The translations under genes were made by a program, and so were the position numbers. From positions 2,450,463 through 2,514,462 of the forward strand of contig NZ_CP041763.1 in assembly GCF_007559005.1 (NCBI RefSeq): a stretch of DNA of 64,000 nucleotides, in the 5' to 3' direction. This document shows, piece by piece, positions 48,907-59,464 of this stretch (position 1 is its first letter; each line of letters starts with the position of its first letter). The stretch is from Gordonia zhaorongruii. GTDB taxonomy: Bacteria; Actinomycetota; Actinomycetes; Mycobacteriales; Mycobacteriaceae. The notes under the pieces were generated by a model. The model ran no database searches. It worked only from the letters and a program-made list of their open reading frames with translations, and had not been told where the DNA came from.

Positions 48907-49128
48907 TTACTTGTACCGGTAGACGATGCGCCCACGAGCGAGGTCGTAGGGCGAGAGCTCCACGACCACCCGATCCTCGGGCAGGATGCGGATGTAGTGC
49001 TGCCGCATCTTGCCGCTGATGTGGGCGAGCACCTTGTGACCGTTCTCCAGCTCGATGCGAAACATCGCATTCGGCAGGGGTTCGATCACACGACCCTCGA
49101 CCTCGATGGCTCCGTCTTTCTTCGCCAT
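48907..49128 (-). CDS. infA: Translation initiation factor IF-1
   Basis: 73-aa S1-type OB-fold protein ([20 protein letters not shown] ... [13 protein letters not shown]). Start ATG 49128 follows GGAGG. The long ORF upstream reads into the promoter region and is not used. First gene of the infA-rpmJ-rpsM run. Confidence 0.97.
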   Translation of the reverse strand: MAKKDGAIEVEGRVIEPLPNAMFRIELENGHKVLAHISGKMRQHYIRILPEDRVVVELSPYDLARGRIVYRYK

Positions 49129-49354
49129 GTCCTCCGCGATTCTGGGAGGCGCGCATGCGCGTCTCCCGACTTGAATCTTTCGTCTGTCCGGTACGGTGGC
49201 ACTTGTCGCGACTTCCTCCAGAACGGGCGTATGACACGCCCGGTCGTGGACGTGCGGAAACCGCACGACGCACCGAGGTTCGAGTCTACGCCAGGCCCGG
49301 CGTCAGGACCAACTCGCCCGACTCGCCTGCCCTCGCGCGTGCCAAACTGTTGAT

Positions 49355-49762
49355 ATGCGTGCTTTTCTCATCCGCAGCGCCTTCACCGGGCTGGGCCTCT
49401 GGATCGCGACTCTCATCGTTCCGGGCGTCGACTTCGATTTCGGCGATCTCACCTCCTGGTGGGAGAAGCTCGGCGTGGTCCTCCTCGTCGCGATCCTCTT
49501 CGGGTTGATCAACGGCATCATCAAACCGATCGTGCAAGTGCTGGCTATTCCGCTGTACGTCGTCACCCTCGGCCTCATCCACATCGTGATCAACGCACTG
49601 ATGCTGCGGATCACCTCATGGTGCACCGACAACGTGTTCCCGGTCGGCCTGCAGGTGGACGACATCTTCTGGTCGGGCGTCTTCGGCGCCATCGTCATCT
49701 CGATCGTCGGCTGGCTGACCGCGCTCCTGATGAAGGACCGACTGGAGAACATGTACCGATGA
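49355..49762 (+). CDS. Phage holin family (YvlD-like) membrane protein
   Basis: 135 aa with four hydrophobic segments at about residues 7-24, 38-56, 62-85 and 105-127. This is the pattern of the PF04020 family, whose members are not known to be phage holins. Function unknown. Separated from dtd by 15 bp and probably in one transcript with it. Confidence 0.82.
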   Translation: MRAFLIRSAFTGLGLWIATLIVPGVDFDFGDLTSWWEKLGVVLLVAILFGLINGIIKPIVQVLAIPLYVVTLGLIHIVINALMLRITSWCTDNVFPVGLQVDDIFWSGVFGAIVISIVGWLTALLMKDRLENMYR

Positions 49763-49777
49763 GGATCGCTTCCTGAC

Positions 49778-50230
49778 ATGCGCGCGGTGATACAGCGCGT
49801 CAGCTCCGCGGAAGTGACGGTCGACGGTGCGACCGTCGGCGCACTCGACGTGCCTCCCGGCGGTCAGGGCCTCCTCGCTCTGATCGGCGTCACGCACGAC
49901 GACGATGCCGCCTCGGCGGCCGCGGTCGCGGACAAGATCTGGAAGCTCCGGATCCTCGACGGCAGCGGCGACCGTCGGGAGGCGTCCGCCGCCGACCTCG
50001 ACGCACCGATTCTGGTGATCAGCCAGTTCACCCTGTACGCGAACACCGCGAAAGGGCGCAGGCCGTCGTGGAATGCAGCCGCGCCCGGTGCGATCGCCGA
50101 ACCGCTCGTCGACACCGTCGTCGCCACGCTGCGCGGTTTCGGCGCGACCGTCGCCACTGGCAGTTTCGGTGCGCACATGCACGTGGAATCGGTGAACGAC
50201 GGACCGGTGACCATCGTCCTCGACGTCTGA
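49778..50230 (+). CDS. dtd: D-aminoacyl-tRNA deacylase
   Basis: 150-aa enzyme that removes D-amino acids (and glycine from tRNA-Ala). The motifs SQFTLYA and NDGPVT, which form the chiral-selective pocket, are present. ATG 49778 follows GAGGA. Position between infA and map on the opposite strand. Confidence 0.94.
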   Translation: MRAVIQRVSSAEVTVDGATVGALDVPPGGQGLLALIGVTHDDDAASAAAVADKIWKLRILDGSGDRREASAADLDAPILVISQFTLYANTAKGRRPSWNAAAPGAIAEPLVDTVVATLRGFGATVATGSFGAHMHVESVNDGPVTIVLDV

Positions 50231-50269
50231 GCGGAGTCGGCGATGCCGGATTCGCCCTGGTGACGCTGA

Positions 50270-50275
50270 TAGTCT
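50270..50275 (+). promoter_or_regulatory. -10 element of a leaderless promoter (GT87 gene)
   Basis: TAGTCT, six bases before GTG 50282. Confidence 0.5.
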
Positions 50276-50281
50276 TGCGCG

Positions 50282-51607
50282 GTGCCGAACCCGCTGACGA
50301 CCCGCGCCCGGTCGCCCCGCATCATGGTTGCGCTCACCGCGGTGCTTCTCGCGCTGACGACCACCTTCGGCCTGGTGTCCCAGCTGTGGCACGGCTTCCT
50401 GGACCTGATGGTCTACCGCCTCGGCGCGCAGACCTGGCTGGACGGCAACGACATCTACGGCCATCTCCCCGCGCTCGATGCGGGCGAGCGGATGGTGCAC
50501 CTGCCGTTCACGTATCCCCCACTGGCGGCGATCTTCTTCTCCCCGTTCGCCATGCTTCCGGAAGGGCTGGCGGGTGCGCTCATGTTCGGGCTGACCATCG
50601 CCTCCATCGCCGTCACCGTGTGGTTGGTGCTCGCCCGGATCCGCCCGGAGATGGACCTGCGTATCCGCCTCGCCCTGGTCCTCGGCACCGTCGCGGCCGC
50701 CGAGTTCGGCGAACCGGTCCGGATGACGCTCGGCTACGGTCAGGTGAACGCTCTGCTGATGGCGGCCGTCGCCATCGACCTTCTCGTGCGTAACCCGAGA
50801 TGGCCGCGCGGTCTGCTCATCGGCATCGCCATCTCGATCAAGCTGACGCCCGCGGGGTTCCTGCTGTTCTTCCTCCTGCGCCGCGACTGGCGGGGGCTCC
50901 TCACCACTGTCGCGTCGGCCATCGGCTCCGTCGGCGTCGTCTGGCTGCTGATGCCCGACGCCTCGTACAAGTACTGGTTCGAGAAACTGAGCGAGACGAG
51001 CCGCATCGGTGCACCGTACTTCGCAGGCAATCAGTCGCTGAAGGGGTTCGCCTTCCGCTTGGGACTCAGCGATTCGGCGGCGTCCGCGCTCTGGATCGGG
51101 CTCTCGCTGGTCGCGATCGTGCTCGCCGCCGTCTGGATGCACCGGCTCCTGACCTCTGCCGGTCCGGCCTCGAGCCATCCAGCGGGCGTCGATCTGTCCA
51201 CTGCGGTCGTGGTGAACGCTGCGGCGATTCTCCTGGTGTCCCCGATCAGCTGGTCGCATCACTGGGTGTGGGTGGTGCCGGCGATCGTGATCGCCCTCAG
51301 CACGGTGCTCTCCGGCACGGCCTCCGCTCGGTTCACCACCGTGACCGGACTGGCCATCGTGATGTTCTACGTGGGGCCGCACTGGTTGCTGCCGTCGGGT
51401 GACGACCGCGAACTCGACTGGGCGTGGTGGCAGCAGATCGTCGGAGCGTCGTACGTCGTCTTCACGTTCGCCGTACTGGCGATCGGTGCCGCGAATGCCC
51501 TGCGCTCTGCGCGCGCCGACCGTCCGGAGCAGACGGTGATCGCCCCTGCCGCTCGCACCTTCCGGCCGGCCGTCGACAGCCGGCTCAGGCGGTGGGGCGC
51601 ACGGTGA
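50282..51607 (+). CDS. GT87-family membrane glycosyltransferase
   Basis: 441-aa polytopic (about 10 segments) protein of the DUF2029/GT87 family, which uses polyprenyl-phosphate mannose or arabinose to extend lipoglycans (PimE/AftC type). Periplasmic-side acidic residues [13 protein letters not shown] near the N-terminus and HLPFTYPP are typical. GTG 50282 follows TAGTCT. The acceptor cannot be named. Its end overlaps the convergent map gene by 23 bp. Confidence 0.85.
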   Translation: MPNPLTTRARSPRIMVALTAVLLALTTTFGLVSQLWHGFLDLMVYRLGAQTWLDGNDIYGHLPALDAGERMVHLPFTYPPLAAIFFSPFAMLPEGLAGALMFGLTIASIAVTVWLVLARIRPEMDLRIRLALVLGTVAAAEFGEPVRMTLGYGQVNALLMAAVAIDLLVRNPRWPRGLLIGIAISIKLTPAGFLLFFLLRRDWRGLLTTVASAIGSVGVVWLLMPDASYKYWFEKLSETSRIGAPYFAGNQSLKGFAFRLGLSDSAASALWIGLSLVAIVLAAVWMHRLLTSAGPASSHPAGVDLSTAVVVNAAAILLVSPISWSHHWVWVVPAIVIALSTVLSGTASARFTTVTGLAIVMFYVGPHWLLPSGDDRELDWAWWQQIVGASYVVFTFAVLAIGAANALRSARADRPEQTVIAPAARTFRPAVDSRLRRWGAR

Positions 51608-52382
51608 GAATCCGCGGACCGTCCTCGGTGACGACCACGGTGTGCTCCCAGTGCGAGGCCCGAGTGCCGTCGTCGGTCACCACGGTCCAGTCGTCGTCGA
51701 GAACACTCGTGTCGGATGTCCCGAGAGTGAGCATCGGCTCGATCGCCAGGGTCGATCCGACCACCAGCCGCGGACCCCGGTTCGGTTTCCCCTCATTGGG
51801 AAGGAACGGATCCATATGCATCTCGCGGCCGATGCCGTGGCCGCCGTATCCGTCGACGATGCCGAACGCTCGACCGAACTTCCTCTCGGCCGCACGGGTT
51901 CCGCGCTCGATCGCGGCGGACACATCCGTCAGACGGCCGTCGGGGACCATCGCCGCGATACCCGCCTCGAGGGAGAGCCGCGTCGCATCGTTCAGTTCCT
52001 GGTCGGCCTGCGACAGCTCACCGATCCCGAAGGTCCACGCCGAGTCGCCGTGCCACCCGTCGTAGATCGCGCCGCAGTCGATCGACACCAGGTCGTGTTC
52101 GGCGAGAATCACGTCGGCCGACGGGATGCCGTGCACGACCACCTGGTTGACCGAGGCGCAGATGGAGCCGGTGAAGCCGTGATAGCCCTTGAACGAGGGC
52201 ACCGCACCCGCATCGCGGATCACCGCTTCGGCGATCTCGTCGAGTTCGAGTGTGCTGACTCCGACCTTCGCCGCGTCCCGGACCGCGACCAGCGCGGACC
52301 CGACGATCTCACCGGCCGCGGCCATGACGTCCAGTTCACCCGACGTGCGGAACGGAACCGGCTTCGGCTTACGGAACGCCAC
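51585..52382 (-). CDS. map: Methionine aminopeptidase type I
   Basis: 265 aa. Metal ligands are visible as Asp in [17 protein letters not shown], the two His/Glu of [15 protein letters not shown] and TLAIEPML, and Glu in the C-terminal [12 protein letters not shown]. Removes N-terminal Met. GTG start at 52382; 7 bp after adk. Orthologue of Rv0734. Confidence 0.96.
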   Translation of the reverse strand: MAFRKPKPVPFRTSGELDVMAAAGEIVGSALVAVRDAAKVGVSTLELDEIAEAVIRDAGAVPSFKGYHGFTGSICASVNQVVVHGIPSADVILAEHDLVSIDCGAIYDGWHGDSAWTFGIGELSQADQELNDATRLSLEAGIAAMVPDGRLTDVSAAIERGTRAAERKFGRAFGIVDGYGGHGIGREMHMDPFLPNEGKPNRGPRLVVGSTLAIEPMLTLGTSDTSVLDDDWTVVTDDGTRASHWEHTVVVTEDGPRILTVRPTA

Positions 52383-52389
52383 CGACGCG

Positions 52390-52938
52390 TCAGGCCTTGC
52401 CGAGTGCGCTCAGGACGCGCTGATGCACTTCCTGAACCTCGCCGACCGCGTCGATCGTGGTGACGGTGCCCGCGTAATGATCGAGAAGCGGCGCCGTCTC
52501 GGCGTCGTACACCGACATCCGGTTGCGGATGACCTCTTCGGTGTCGTCGGCACGGCCGCGGGCCAGCATGCGCTCGACCACCACGTCCGCGTCCACCACG
52601 AACGAGAGAACGCCATCGAGTTCGCCGCCGAGCTCCTCGAGGATGCCCTCGAGCGCGACAGCCTGCTCGGTCGAACGCGGGAAGCCGTCGAGGATGAAGC
52701 CCTTCGACGCATCCGGCTCGCCGAGGCGCTCGCGCACCATGTTGATGGTGATCTCGGGCGGGACCAGGTTGCCTGCGTCGAGGTACTTCTTCGCCTCCAC
52801 ACCCACCGGCGTGCCCTGCGAGATGTTCGCGCGGAACAGATCGCCGGTCGAGATGTGCGGGATGCCGAGGGCCTCCGACAGCAGTTCTGCCTGTGTGCCC
52901 TTACCGGCTCCGGGCGGGCCGAGAATCACGAGTCTCAC
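52390..52938 (-). CDS. adk: Adenylate kinase, short type
   Basis: 182 aa. P-loop [10 protein letters not shown], short LID ([14 protein letters not shown]) without zinc cysteines, [12 protein letters not shown] 52938 overlaps the secY stop (GTGA). Interconverts adenine nucleotides. Confidence 0.97.
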   Translation of the reverse strand: MRLVILGPPGAGKGTQAELLSEALGIPHISTGDLFRANISQGTPVGVEAKKYLDAGNLVPPEITINMVRERLGEPDASKGFILDGFPRSTEQAVALEGILEELGGELDGVLSFVVDADVVVERMLARGRADDTEEVIRNRMSVYDAETAPLLDHYAGTVTTIDAVGEVQEVHQRVLSALGKA

Positions 52939-54269
52939 TTGAGGAACCCTTCGTACTTGCGTTGCATCAACTGGCTGTTGACCTGCTTGATGGTGTCGAG
53001 GCCGACGGCCACGATGATCAGCAGAGCGGTGCCGCCGAACGGAATGTTGGCCGCGCCGTTGCTCCCGCCCATGTCGAGGAACAGGTTGGGGAGGATCGAG
53101 ATCAGACCGAGGTACAGCGAGCCCGGAAGCGTGATCCGGTTGAGCACGTAGCTCAGGTACTCAGCGGTCGGACGGCCCGGACGGATGCCCGGGATGAAGC
53201 CGCCGTAGCGCTTCATATCGTCTGCCCGCTCCTCCGGGTTGAAGGTCACCGCGACGTAGAAGTACGTGAAGAACACGATGAGCAGGAAGTAGAAGACGAT
53301 GTGGAACGGACTGGACGGATTGACCAGGTTCTCCTGGATCCAGACCTGCCAACCGGACACGTCGGTCTGGTTCTGGTTGGTCACCTGCAGGATCAGCTGC
53401 GGAATGTAGAGCAGCGACGATGCGAAGATGACCGGGATCACGCCCGCGGTGTTCACCTTGATCGGCATGTACGTGGACGAGCCGCCGTACATCTTCCGCC
53501 CGACCATGCGTTTCGCGTACTGGACGGGGATCCGTCGCATGCCCTGCTCGATGAACACGACGGCGACGAGGATCAGGAGAATCGCCACGATCAGAATGCC
53601 GAACACCAGGCCGCCGCGCTGCTGCAGGATGTTGCGCCCCTCGGATGGGAGGCGGGCGACGATGCCGGCGAAGATCAGCATGGACATGCCGTTGCCGACG
53701 CCGCGCTCGGTGATGAGCTCGCCGAACCACATGACGAGGCAGGCGCCGGCCGTCATGACCAGCACGATGATGGTCAGGCCGAGGATCGACGTATCGGAGA
53801 TGATCTCCTTCGAATTACAGTCCGCACCTGTGGATGGCAGTAGGTTGCCGCTGGCGGCGAGCGCGACGATGCCCGTCGACTGCAGGATCGCCAGCGCCAC
53901 CGTCAGGTAACGCGTGTACTGCGTCATCTTGGTCTGGCCGGACTGGCCTTCCTTACGCAGCTGCTCGAACCGCGGAATCACCACGGTGAGCAGCTGAACG
54001 ATGATGCTGGCCGTGATGTACGGCATGATGCCGATCGCGAACACCGACAGCTGGAGCAGCGCGCCGCCGGAGAACATGTTGATCAGCGAGTAGATCTGAC
54101 CCGAGTCACCCTGGCTCGCCGCGTCTACACAGCGGTTGATCTCTTTGAAGTCGACGCCCGGCGACGGCAGCGTTGCACCGATGCGGTACAGGACGATAAT
54201 GCCGAGGACATAGAAGATCTTCTTCCTCAAGTCGGGCGTCCTGAAGGTCGCCATGAGGGGGGAATTCAC
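52935..54269 (-). CDS. secY: Protein translocase subunit SecY
   Basis: 444 aa, ten hydrophobic segments; [29 protein letters not shown] and [12 protein letters not shown] are hallmarks. The Sec channel partner of SecA. GTG 54269 is preceded by AGGAGG at five bases; TTG 54272 would also be open. It is separated from rplO by 210 bp including a strong hairpin. Confidence 0.96.
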   Translation of the reverse strand: MNSPLMATFRTPDLRKKIFYVLGIIVLYRIGATLPSPGVDFKEINRCVDAASQGDSGQIYSLINMFSGGALLQLSVFAIGIMPYITASIIVQLLTVVIPRFEQLRKEGQSGQTKMTQYTRYLTVALAILQSTGIVALAASGNLLPSTGADCNSKEIISDTSILGLTIIVLVMTAGACLVMWFGELITERGVGNGMSMLIFAGIVARLPSEGRNILQQRGGLVFGILIVAILLILVAVVFIEQGMRRIPVQYAKRMVGRKMYGGSSTYMPIKVNTAGVIPVIFASSLLYIPQLILQVTNQNQTDVSGWQVWIQENLVNPSSPFHIVFYFLLIVFFTYFYVAVTFNPEERADDMKRYGGFIPGIRPGRPTAEYLSYVLNRITLPGSLYLGLISILPNLFLDMGGSNGAANIPFGGTALLIIVAVGLDTIKQVNSQLMQRKYEGFLK

Positions 54270-54398
54270 CAAGTCCTCCTATAGCACCTGAACATGTGGG
54301 CCGAAGGCCTCAGCGTGCTCGGCGATCACACTCGAAAAGATTTCAGGCACCCCTACTGCAGGGCGCCCCTACGAACTCTAACAGTCATCCAACCACCG

Positions 54399-54456
54399 CC
54401 GGTCAGGCGAGCAGCGCTGCGAGACACGAAGTCCGACATTGCGCTCGCCTGACCGG
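54399..54456 (-). terminator. Hairpin between rplO and secY
   Basis: 14-bp perfect arms (54399-54412 and 54443-54456) with a 30-base loop. Lies downstream of the rplO stop codon and upstream of secY, so it likely ends the rpsH-rplO transcript or is part of the secY leader. Confidence 0.55.
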
Positions 54457-54479
54457 GGGATCAGATTGTCACCAACCGC

Positions 54480-54920
54480 TTACTGCTCGGTGGCGGTGCC
54501 GCCGGCAGCGGCGATCTTCTCTTTGGCGGAGCCGGAGAACTTGTCCGCGGTCACGTTGACTGCGACGTTGATTTCGCCTTCGCCGAGAACCTTGACCAGC
54601 TCGTTCTTGCGGACGGCGCCGGCTGCCACGAGCTCGGCGACACCGACGGTGCCGCCCTCGGGGAACAGACGGGCGATGTCGGCCACGTTGACGACCTGGA
54701 AAACCACGCGGTTGCGGTTCTTGAAGCCCTTGAGCTTCGGCAGACGCATGTGAATCGGCATCTGGCCGCCTTCGAAGCCGGCCGGAACGTTCTTGCGCGC
54801 CTTGGTGCCCTTGGTGCCGCGGCCTGCGGTCTTACCCTTCGAGGCTTCACCGCGACCCACGCGGGTCTTGTCGGTCTTCGCGCCCGGTGCGGGCCGAAGG
54901 TGGTGCAGCTTGATGGTCAT
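54480..54920 (-). CDS. rplO: Ribosomal protein L15
   Basis: 146 aa with [34 protein letters not shown] N-terminus and [18 protein letters not shown]. Last gene of the rpsH-rplF-rplR-rpsE-rpmD-rplO run. Confidence 0.98.
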   Translation of the reverse strand: MTIKLHHLRPAPGAKTDKTRVGRGEASKGKTAGRGTKGTKARKNVPAGFEGGQMPIHMRLPKLKGFKNRNRVVFQVVNVADIARLFPEGGTVGVAELVAAGAVRKNELVKVLGEGEINVAVNVTADKFSGSAKEKIAAAGGTATEQ

Positions 54921-54924
54921 GTGA

Positions 54925-55104
54925 CTAAACCTCTTCGACTGTCACGAGGTGCCGGACCACGTTGATGAGGCCGCGGTTGATCGGGCTGTCCTCGCGGGTG
55001 ACAGTCTGGCGGATGCCCTTGAGTCCAAGGGTGCGCAGGCTGTCACGCTGGTTCTTCTTGGTACCGATGGTGCCCTTGATCTGGGTGATCTGCAGTTCAG
55101 CCAT
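54925..55104 (-). CDS. rpmD: Ribosomal protein L30
   Basis: 59 aa, read [18 protein letters not shown]...[12 protein letters not shown] with ATG 55104 and TAG 54927-54925. Located between rpsE and rplO; too short for many gene finders. Confidence 0.95.
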   Translation of the reverse strand: MAELQITQIKGTIGTKKNQRDSLRTLGLKGIRQTVTREDSPINRGLINVVRHLVTVEEV

Positions 55105-55107
55105 GGC

Positions 55108-55761
55108 TTATGCTCCCTTGTTCGCTGCGGCAGCGGCGCGTGCGCGCAGCATGCCGGCGGGGGTGACCTCTTCAACGGTCAGCCCACGACGTGCAGCGAC
55201 CTCTTCGGGCTGCTGCAGCATCTTGAGGGCTGCCACGGTGGCGTGAACGACGTTGATCGCGTTGTCCGAGCCGAGGCTCTTGGCGAGAACGTCGGTCACA
55301 CCGGCGCACTCGAGCACGGCACGCACAGCGCCGCCGGCGATCACACCGGTACCCGAGCTTGCGGGACGCAGCATCACGACACCGGCTGCGGCCTCACCCT
55401 GAACCGGGTGGGTCACGGTGCCGGCGATCAGCGGAACGCGGAAGAAGTTCTTGCGAGCCTCTTCGACGCCCTTCTGAATTGCCGCGGGAACTTCCTTGGC
55501 CTTGCCGTAGCCGACGCCGACCATTCCCTGGCCATCGCCGACCACCACGAGGGCGGTGAAGCTGAAGCGGCGGCCGCCCTTGACGACCTTCGACACACGG
55601 TTGATCGTGACGACGCGCTCGAGGTGGTTCCGCTCTTCGCGGCCTCCGCGGTTGTCGCGACGATCGCCGCGGCCGCGACGCTCGTTGCTGTTGTTGCTGT
55701 TTGTGTTGCTGTTGTTGCTTCCGGCGGGTCCGTTGCCGCCATCACGCTGACGTCCGGGCAT
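55108..55761 (-). CDS. rpsE: Ribosomal protein S5
   Basis: 217 aa with an N-terminal extension (about residues 1-45) of Asn/Ser/Thr and then Arg/Gly repeats, and the normal S5 core starting at [22 protein letters not shown]. The Asn-rich stretch is encoded by a trinucleotide-like run around 55690-55720. ATG 55761 follows GGAGGGG. Confidence 0.97.
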   Translation of the reverse strand: MPGRQRDGGNGPAGSNNSNTNSNNSNERRGRGDRRDNRGGREERNHLERVVTINRVSKVVKGGRRFSFTALVVVGDGQGMVGVGYGKAKEVPAAIQKGVEEARKNFFRVPLIAGTVTHPVQGEAAAGVVMLRPASSGTGVIAGGAVRAVLECAGVTDVLAKSLGSDNAINVVHATVAALKMLQQPEEVAARRGLTVEEVTPAGMLRARAAAAANKGA

Positions 55762-55801
55762 CAGAGGTCCCCTCCGGTCTTGCTGGTGGTGTTGATCATC
55801 A

Positions 55802-56197
55802 TCAGAACTTCAGTCCTCCCTCGCGGGCGGCCTCGGCCAGTGCCGCGATGCGGCCGTGGTAGGCCTTGCCACCGCGGTCGAAGACGACGGCCTCGACGCC
55901 TGCGGCCTTGGCGCGAGCTGCGACGAGCTCGCCTACCTTGGTCGCCTGTGCCGACTTGTCACCGCCGGCTGCGCGCACGTCTGCCTCGATGGTGCTGGCG
56001 GCAGCCAGGGTGCGGCCGGTCAGATCGTCGATGACCTGAACGTGGATGTGACGGCTGCTGCGCTTGACGGCGAGACGCGGGCGCTCCGCGGTGCCTGAGA
56101 TGTGCTTGCGCAGACGGAAGTGCCGACGATTGGTCGCGGTGCGACGACGGGTCGACACGTCCTTGCCGATGGGCTTGCGAACAGTTGTTTCACTCAT
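55802..56197 (-). CDS. rplR: Ribosomal protein L18
   Basis: 131 aa with [19 protein letters not shown] and [28 protein letters not shown]. Binds 5S rRNA. Between rplF and rpsE. Confidence 0.98.
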   Translation of the reverse strand: MSETTVRKPIGKDVSTRRRTATNRRHFRLRKHISGTAERPRLAVKRSSRHIHVQVIDDLTGRTLAAASTIEADVRAAGGDKSAQATKVGELVAARAKAAGVEAVVFDRGGKAYHGRIAALAEAAREGGLKF

Positions 56198-56200
56198 GTC

Positions 56201-56737
56201 TTACTTACCCGTCTTTCCGACCTTGCGGCGGATCTGCTCACCTTCGTAGCGAATGCCCTTGCCCTTGTACGGGTCCGGGCGACGCAGGCGGCGAACGTTC
56301 GCCGAGATCTGGCCGACTAGCTGCTTGTCGATACCCGAGATCGAGAACTTCGTCGGCGACTCGACAGCGAAGGTGATGCCTTCGGGAGCCTCGATCAGAA
56401 CGGGGTGGCTGTAGCCGAGGGAGAACTCGAGGTCCTGCCCCTTGGCCTGGACGCGGTAACCGACACCGAAGATCTCCATCTTCGAGGTGTAGCCCGTGGT
56501 GACACCGACAACCAGGTTGTTCACCATGGTGCGGTTGAGACCGTGGAGCGAACGGTTCTTGCGCTCGTCGTTGGGCCGGGTGACGAGGAGGGTGTTCTCT
56601 TCCCTCGTCACGACGATCGGCTCAGTGACCGTGTGGCTCAGTTCGCCCTTCGGGCCCTTGACCTTCACGTCCTGGCCGTCGACGGTCACGTCGACGCCGG
56701 CTGGGATTTCGATGGGGCTCTTACCAATACGCGACAT
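56201..56737 (-). CDS. rplF: Ribosomal protein L6
   Basis: 178 aa, [19 protein letters not shown] and C-terminal [21 protein letters not shown]. Two repeated RNA-binding domains. 3 bp before rplR. Confidence 0.98.
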   Translation of the reverse strand: MSRIGKSPIEIPAGVDVTVDGQDVKVKGPKGELSHTVTEPIVVTREENTLLVTRPNDERKNRSLHGLNRTMVNNLVVGVTTGYTSKMEIFGVGYRVQAKGQDLEFSLGYSHPVLIEAPEGITFAVESPTKFSISGIDKQLVGQISANVRRLRRPDPYKGKGIRYEGEQIRRKVGKTGK

Positions 56738-56751
56738 TTTTCTACGCTCCC

Positions 56752-57150
56752 CTACCAGACGTAGGCGAGGACTTCGCCGCCCACGCCTTGGTTCTTTGCC
56801 TGACGATCGGTGAGCAGACCGGTCGACGTGGAGATGATCGCCACGCCGAGGCCGCCCAGGACCTTGGGCATATTGGTGGACTTCGCGTACACCCGCAGTC
56901 CCGGCTTCGAGACGCGACGGAGACCGGCGATGCTGCGCTCGCGGGTCGGGCCGTACTTGAGGGTGACGACGAGCTTCTTGCCGACCTCGGCGTCCTGGAC
57001 GCTGTAGTCGGTGATGTAGCCCTCGCGCTTGAGGATCTCGGCGATGTTCACCTTGATCTTCGACGACGGGAGGCTCACCTCGTCGTGAAACGCCGAGTTG
57101 GCGTTACGCAGACGTGTCAGAAAGTCTGCGATCGGGTCAGTCATGGTCAT
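56752..57150 (-). CDS. rpsH: Ribosomal protein S8
   Basis: 132 aa; [15 protein letters not shown] and [21 protein letters not shown] are diagnostic. ATG 57150 or 57144 are possible starts. It is the first gene of its run here because rpsN, normally next to it, is 3.1 kb away. A perfect 7-bp inverted repeat lies directly before the ATG. Confidence 0.97.
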   Translation of the reverse strand: MTMTDPIADFLTRLRNANSAFHDEVSLPSSKIKVNIAEILKREGYITDYSVQDAEVGKKLVVTLKYGPTRERSIAGLRRVSKPGLRVYAKSTNMPKVLGGLGVAIISTSTGLLTDRQAKNQGVGGEVLAYVW

Positions 57151-57165
57151 GGTTGACCGTCAACC
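57151..57165. repeat. Inverted repeat directly before rpsH
   Basis: GGTTGAC-C-GTCAACC, perfect 7+7 bp, touching the first ATG of rpsH at 57150. It could regulate translation. Nothing more is seen up to 57423 except a likely promoter on the minus side, which I could not fix. Confidence 0.5.
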
Positions 57166-57423
57166 TTTCTCGTAGTGGTTCCCATCCAGGGGTGATCTGC
57201 GGAGCAATCCGCCGATACGCCCGTGGGCCTTCCACGAAGTGGATAGTTGTGCATTCGTCTCGCCTGCTGATGCCATTGGCTTTTCACCGGCACCCGCACG
57301 CTATGAAGTTGTAGGTCCCGGGGGCACAGTTCACCCGGGCAACCTCAACAGTGTAAGGACTCTGCAGGCAGGTGCCAAATCGGTGCGCCAGGACGTCATG
57401 CTCGACACCTCATCTCAGAGCGG

Positions 57424-57616
57424 CGGATCGTGACCCGATTCGGGTAACCAACCGCTGCCGCGACCTGTTCGGTAACGCCGCCCCACCGGCTGCCCGGAGC
57501 CCGCCGGCCGGCCCGCAGAGCACGCGATCAGCTACGGAATCACGTGGAGCGTCGTGATTCTCGCAGTAGCCGTCCCGGCGTCCCTCGCCCTGTACCGTCA
57601 GAACAGCAACGGCTGA
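57424..57616 (+). pseudogene. Remnant of an ABC-2 type permease 3' end, with frameshift
   Basis: Frame 1 (about 57426-57480) encodes ADRDPIRVTNRCRDLFGNA, like the loop before the last helix of ABC-2 (DrrB-type) permeases. Another frame (about 57510-57616) encodes AEHAISYGITWSVVILAVAV plus PASLALYRQ and a stop, the usual last helix. Both lie in order but in different frames and no complete gene lies upstream, so this is a decayed fragment. Confidence 0.5.
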
Positions 57617-57642
57617 GCACCACGAGAGTCAGAGGTCCGCAG

Positions 57643-57981
57643 ATGATGACGTCCACGTCCCTGCCGAAATTGGCCGACGAACTCCTCGCGGCCGCGCACG
57701 ATGTGCACGCCGGCCGTGCTTCGCGCACCATCCGCGGACACTCCGAGCACCGCCTGCGGCACACGGTCATCGCATTGACGAGCGGCAGTACATTGTCCGA
57801 TCACGAAGGCCCCGGTGAGGCGACGCTTCACGTGCTTCGCGGCCGAGTCCGTCTCACCTCGGCAGACGGCGACTGGACGGGCGAGGTCGGCGACCTCGTC
57901 GACATCCCCGGCATCCGTCACGGCCTCACCGCCGAGTCGGACGCCGTCGTCCTCCTCACCGTCGGCCTCGCTGCCGATTAG
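57643..57981 (+). CDS. Cupin domain protein
   Basis: 112 aa. HTVIALTSGSTLSDHEGPGEATLHVLRGRVRL and GDLVDIPGIRHGLTAESDAVVLLTV are the two cupin motifs; one His and Glu could bind a metal. ATG 57643 follows AGAGG. Lies in the segment that separates rpsH from rpsN; function unknown. Confidence 0.82.
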   Translation: MMTSTSLPKLADELLAAAHDVHAGRASRTIRGHSEHRLRHTVIALTSGSTLSDHEGPGEATLHVLRGRVRLTSADGDWTGEVGDLVDIPGIRHGLTAESDAVVLLTVGLAAD

Positions 57982-58039
57982 ATCTGCGACGAGCCGCGTC
58001 CCACCCCGCGTCGACCCGGCGGAAACGCCACGCGCATAT

Positions 58040-58045
58040 TAGCCT
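58040..58045 (+). promoter_or_regulatory. -10 element of a leaderless promoter (WS/DGAT gene)
   Basis: TAGCCT, six bases before GTG 58052. Confidence 0.5.
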
Positions 58046-58051
58046 GAGCGC

Positions 58052-59410
58052 GTGACCATGACCCCGGTGGCGACGTACGACGCCAACTTCGCTTATGCCG
58101 AGTCCGATCGAGTGCGTTCGTCGATCGTCACTGCCTACGCGTTCCCCGAATCCGCTGCAACGACCGCGGAACTGAGCAACTGGCTTGCCGAGCGAGCAGC
58201 TGCTATCTGGCAACTGCGGAAGCGCATGGTCCGTGCATACGGGGACATCGGCGATGCGTACTGGTCCGATGCGCCGGACTTCGACGCCCTCGACCATATC
58301 GAGGCACTCCCGTCCATGGGTTGGGATGATCTGCAGCAGTTCCTTGCCGATCTACATTTCGACTCCTTCGACCGGAGCCGCCCCCTGTGGCATATCTACA
58401 TCCTTCGTGAGATCGCCGGAATCGATCCCGCCGACGGTCCATCGACGGTGGTGATTCTCGAGTTTCACCACTCGATGACGGATGGAATGGGCGCAGCCGA
58501 GATCGCGCGGTCGTTGTTCTCGGCAGAGATCGGCGAGTATCAGTCGGCCGCCCCTGCATCTCGGGGACAAGTGACCGCACGAGAGGTCCTCCGGACCCCC
58601 TTACGGCCGTTCATGATCGTTGGCGACCTCTGGCGACTTCTTCAGATCAGTCGGCAGATGTCGAGAGACCGGGCTGCCGGCCGCTGGTCGATGCCGGATA
58701 TTCAGCCACGGCTGACCGCTGTCAATCAGCCTTGCGGCTCCGAACGGAACGCCCGCATCGTCTTCGAATCGGTGTCCGAGATCCGACGAGGCGTACGAGC
58801 ATGCAGTGACGCATCGGTGAACGACGCGGTCCTCGCCGTCATCGGCGGGGCCCTGGCCCGCCACATCGGTGAAACCGAGAAAGGGCTGGTGGCAACCGTC
58901 CCCGTGTCGGTACGCGACCAGCTTCGCGGCGACGGGCGAAATGCGCTGGCATTCGGAATGGTCGAACTTCGACCCGACCTGCCGATCGACGAGCGAGTCC
59001 CGGCGGTCAACGCGAGTGTGCGACGTGAACGCTCACGTTTTCAGTTGCCACCGTTCGCGGCGATGCTCTCGGCGCTGCCGCGCTTACCTGGTTTTGCGTA
59101 CCGGATACTCGATCGGAGGAGTCAGCGGCGCGACGCACGACACGCGAAACCTGTGCCCACGCAGCTCAAGGTCAGCACGATCCCGAAGGGGCCCGTGGAC
59201 GACTGGGAGTTGGCGGGTTCGCCGGTAACCACAAGCTTCGGAGTCACGCCACTATCCGATGGGCTCGGGGTGAACCACACGATCTCACGAATGGGCGATG
59301 TGCTGGCGATTGGGATAATCGTCGATCCTCACCAATTGCCCGACCTGGACGAATACGTTGCCACTCTTCGCAGTGAGCTCCGTGACCTGAAACAACTTCG
59401 GAGCGCATGA
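58052..59410 (+). CDS. WS/DGAT-family acyltransferase, intact motif
   Basis: 452 aa. The catalytic HHxxxDG is intact as FHHSMTDGMG (His139-His140, Asp144), followed by NDAVLAVIGGAL and the late block PLSDGLGVNHTISRMGD. Likely makes triacylglycerol or wax esters. GTG 58052 follows TAGCCT; ATG 58058 is possible. It sits between rpsH and rpsN, far from the other family member at 16787-18295, and its DNA looks less GC-rich than its neighbours. Confidence 0.88.
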   Translation: MTMTPVATYDANFAYAESDRVRSSIVTAYAFPESAATTAELSNWLAERAAAIWQLRKRMVRAYGDIGDAYWSDAPDFDALDHIEALPSMGWDDLQQFLADLHFDSFDRSRPLWHIYILREIAGIDPADGPSTVVILEFHHSMTDGMGAAEIARSLFSAEIGEYQSAAPASRGQVTAREVLRTPLRPFMIVGDLWRLLQISRQMSRDRAAGRWSMPDIQPRLTAVNQPCGSERNARIVFESVSEIRRGVRACSDASVNDAVLAVIGGALARHIGETEKGLVATVPVSVRDQLRGDGRNALAFGMVELRPDLPIDERVPAVNASVRRERSRFQLPPFAAMLSALPRLPGFAYRILDRRSQRRDARHAKPVPTQLKVSTIPKGPVDDWELAGSPVTTSFGVTPLSDGLGVNHTISRMGDVLAIGIIVDPHQLPDLDEYVATLRSELRDLKQLRSA

Positions 59411-59464
59411 CGGTCTGGATTCGGGCAGCGGTGCCACGAGTCGGATTCCGGCACGGTGATCCGC

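Noticed and set aside
49355..49762. Prophage because of the holin-like gene
   Set aside because: The family is a common chromosomal membrane protein; no other phage gene or attachment site is seen.
49616..51382. 588-aa minus-strand open frame
   Set aside because: Antisense to dtd and GT87; composition (His/Arg/Gly/Asp) is typical of a shadow frame.
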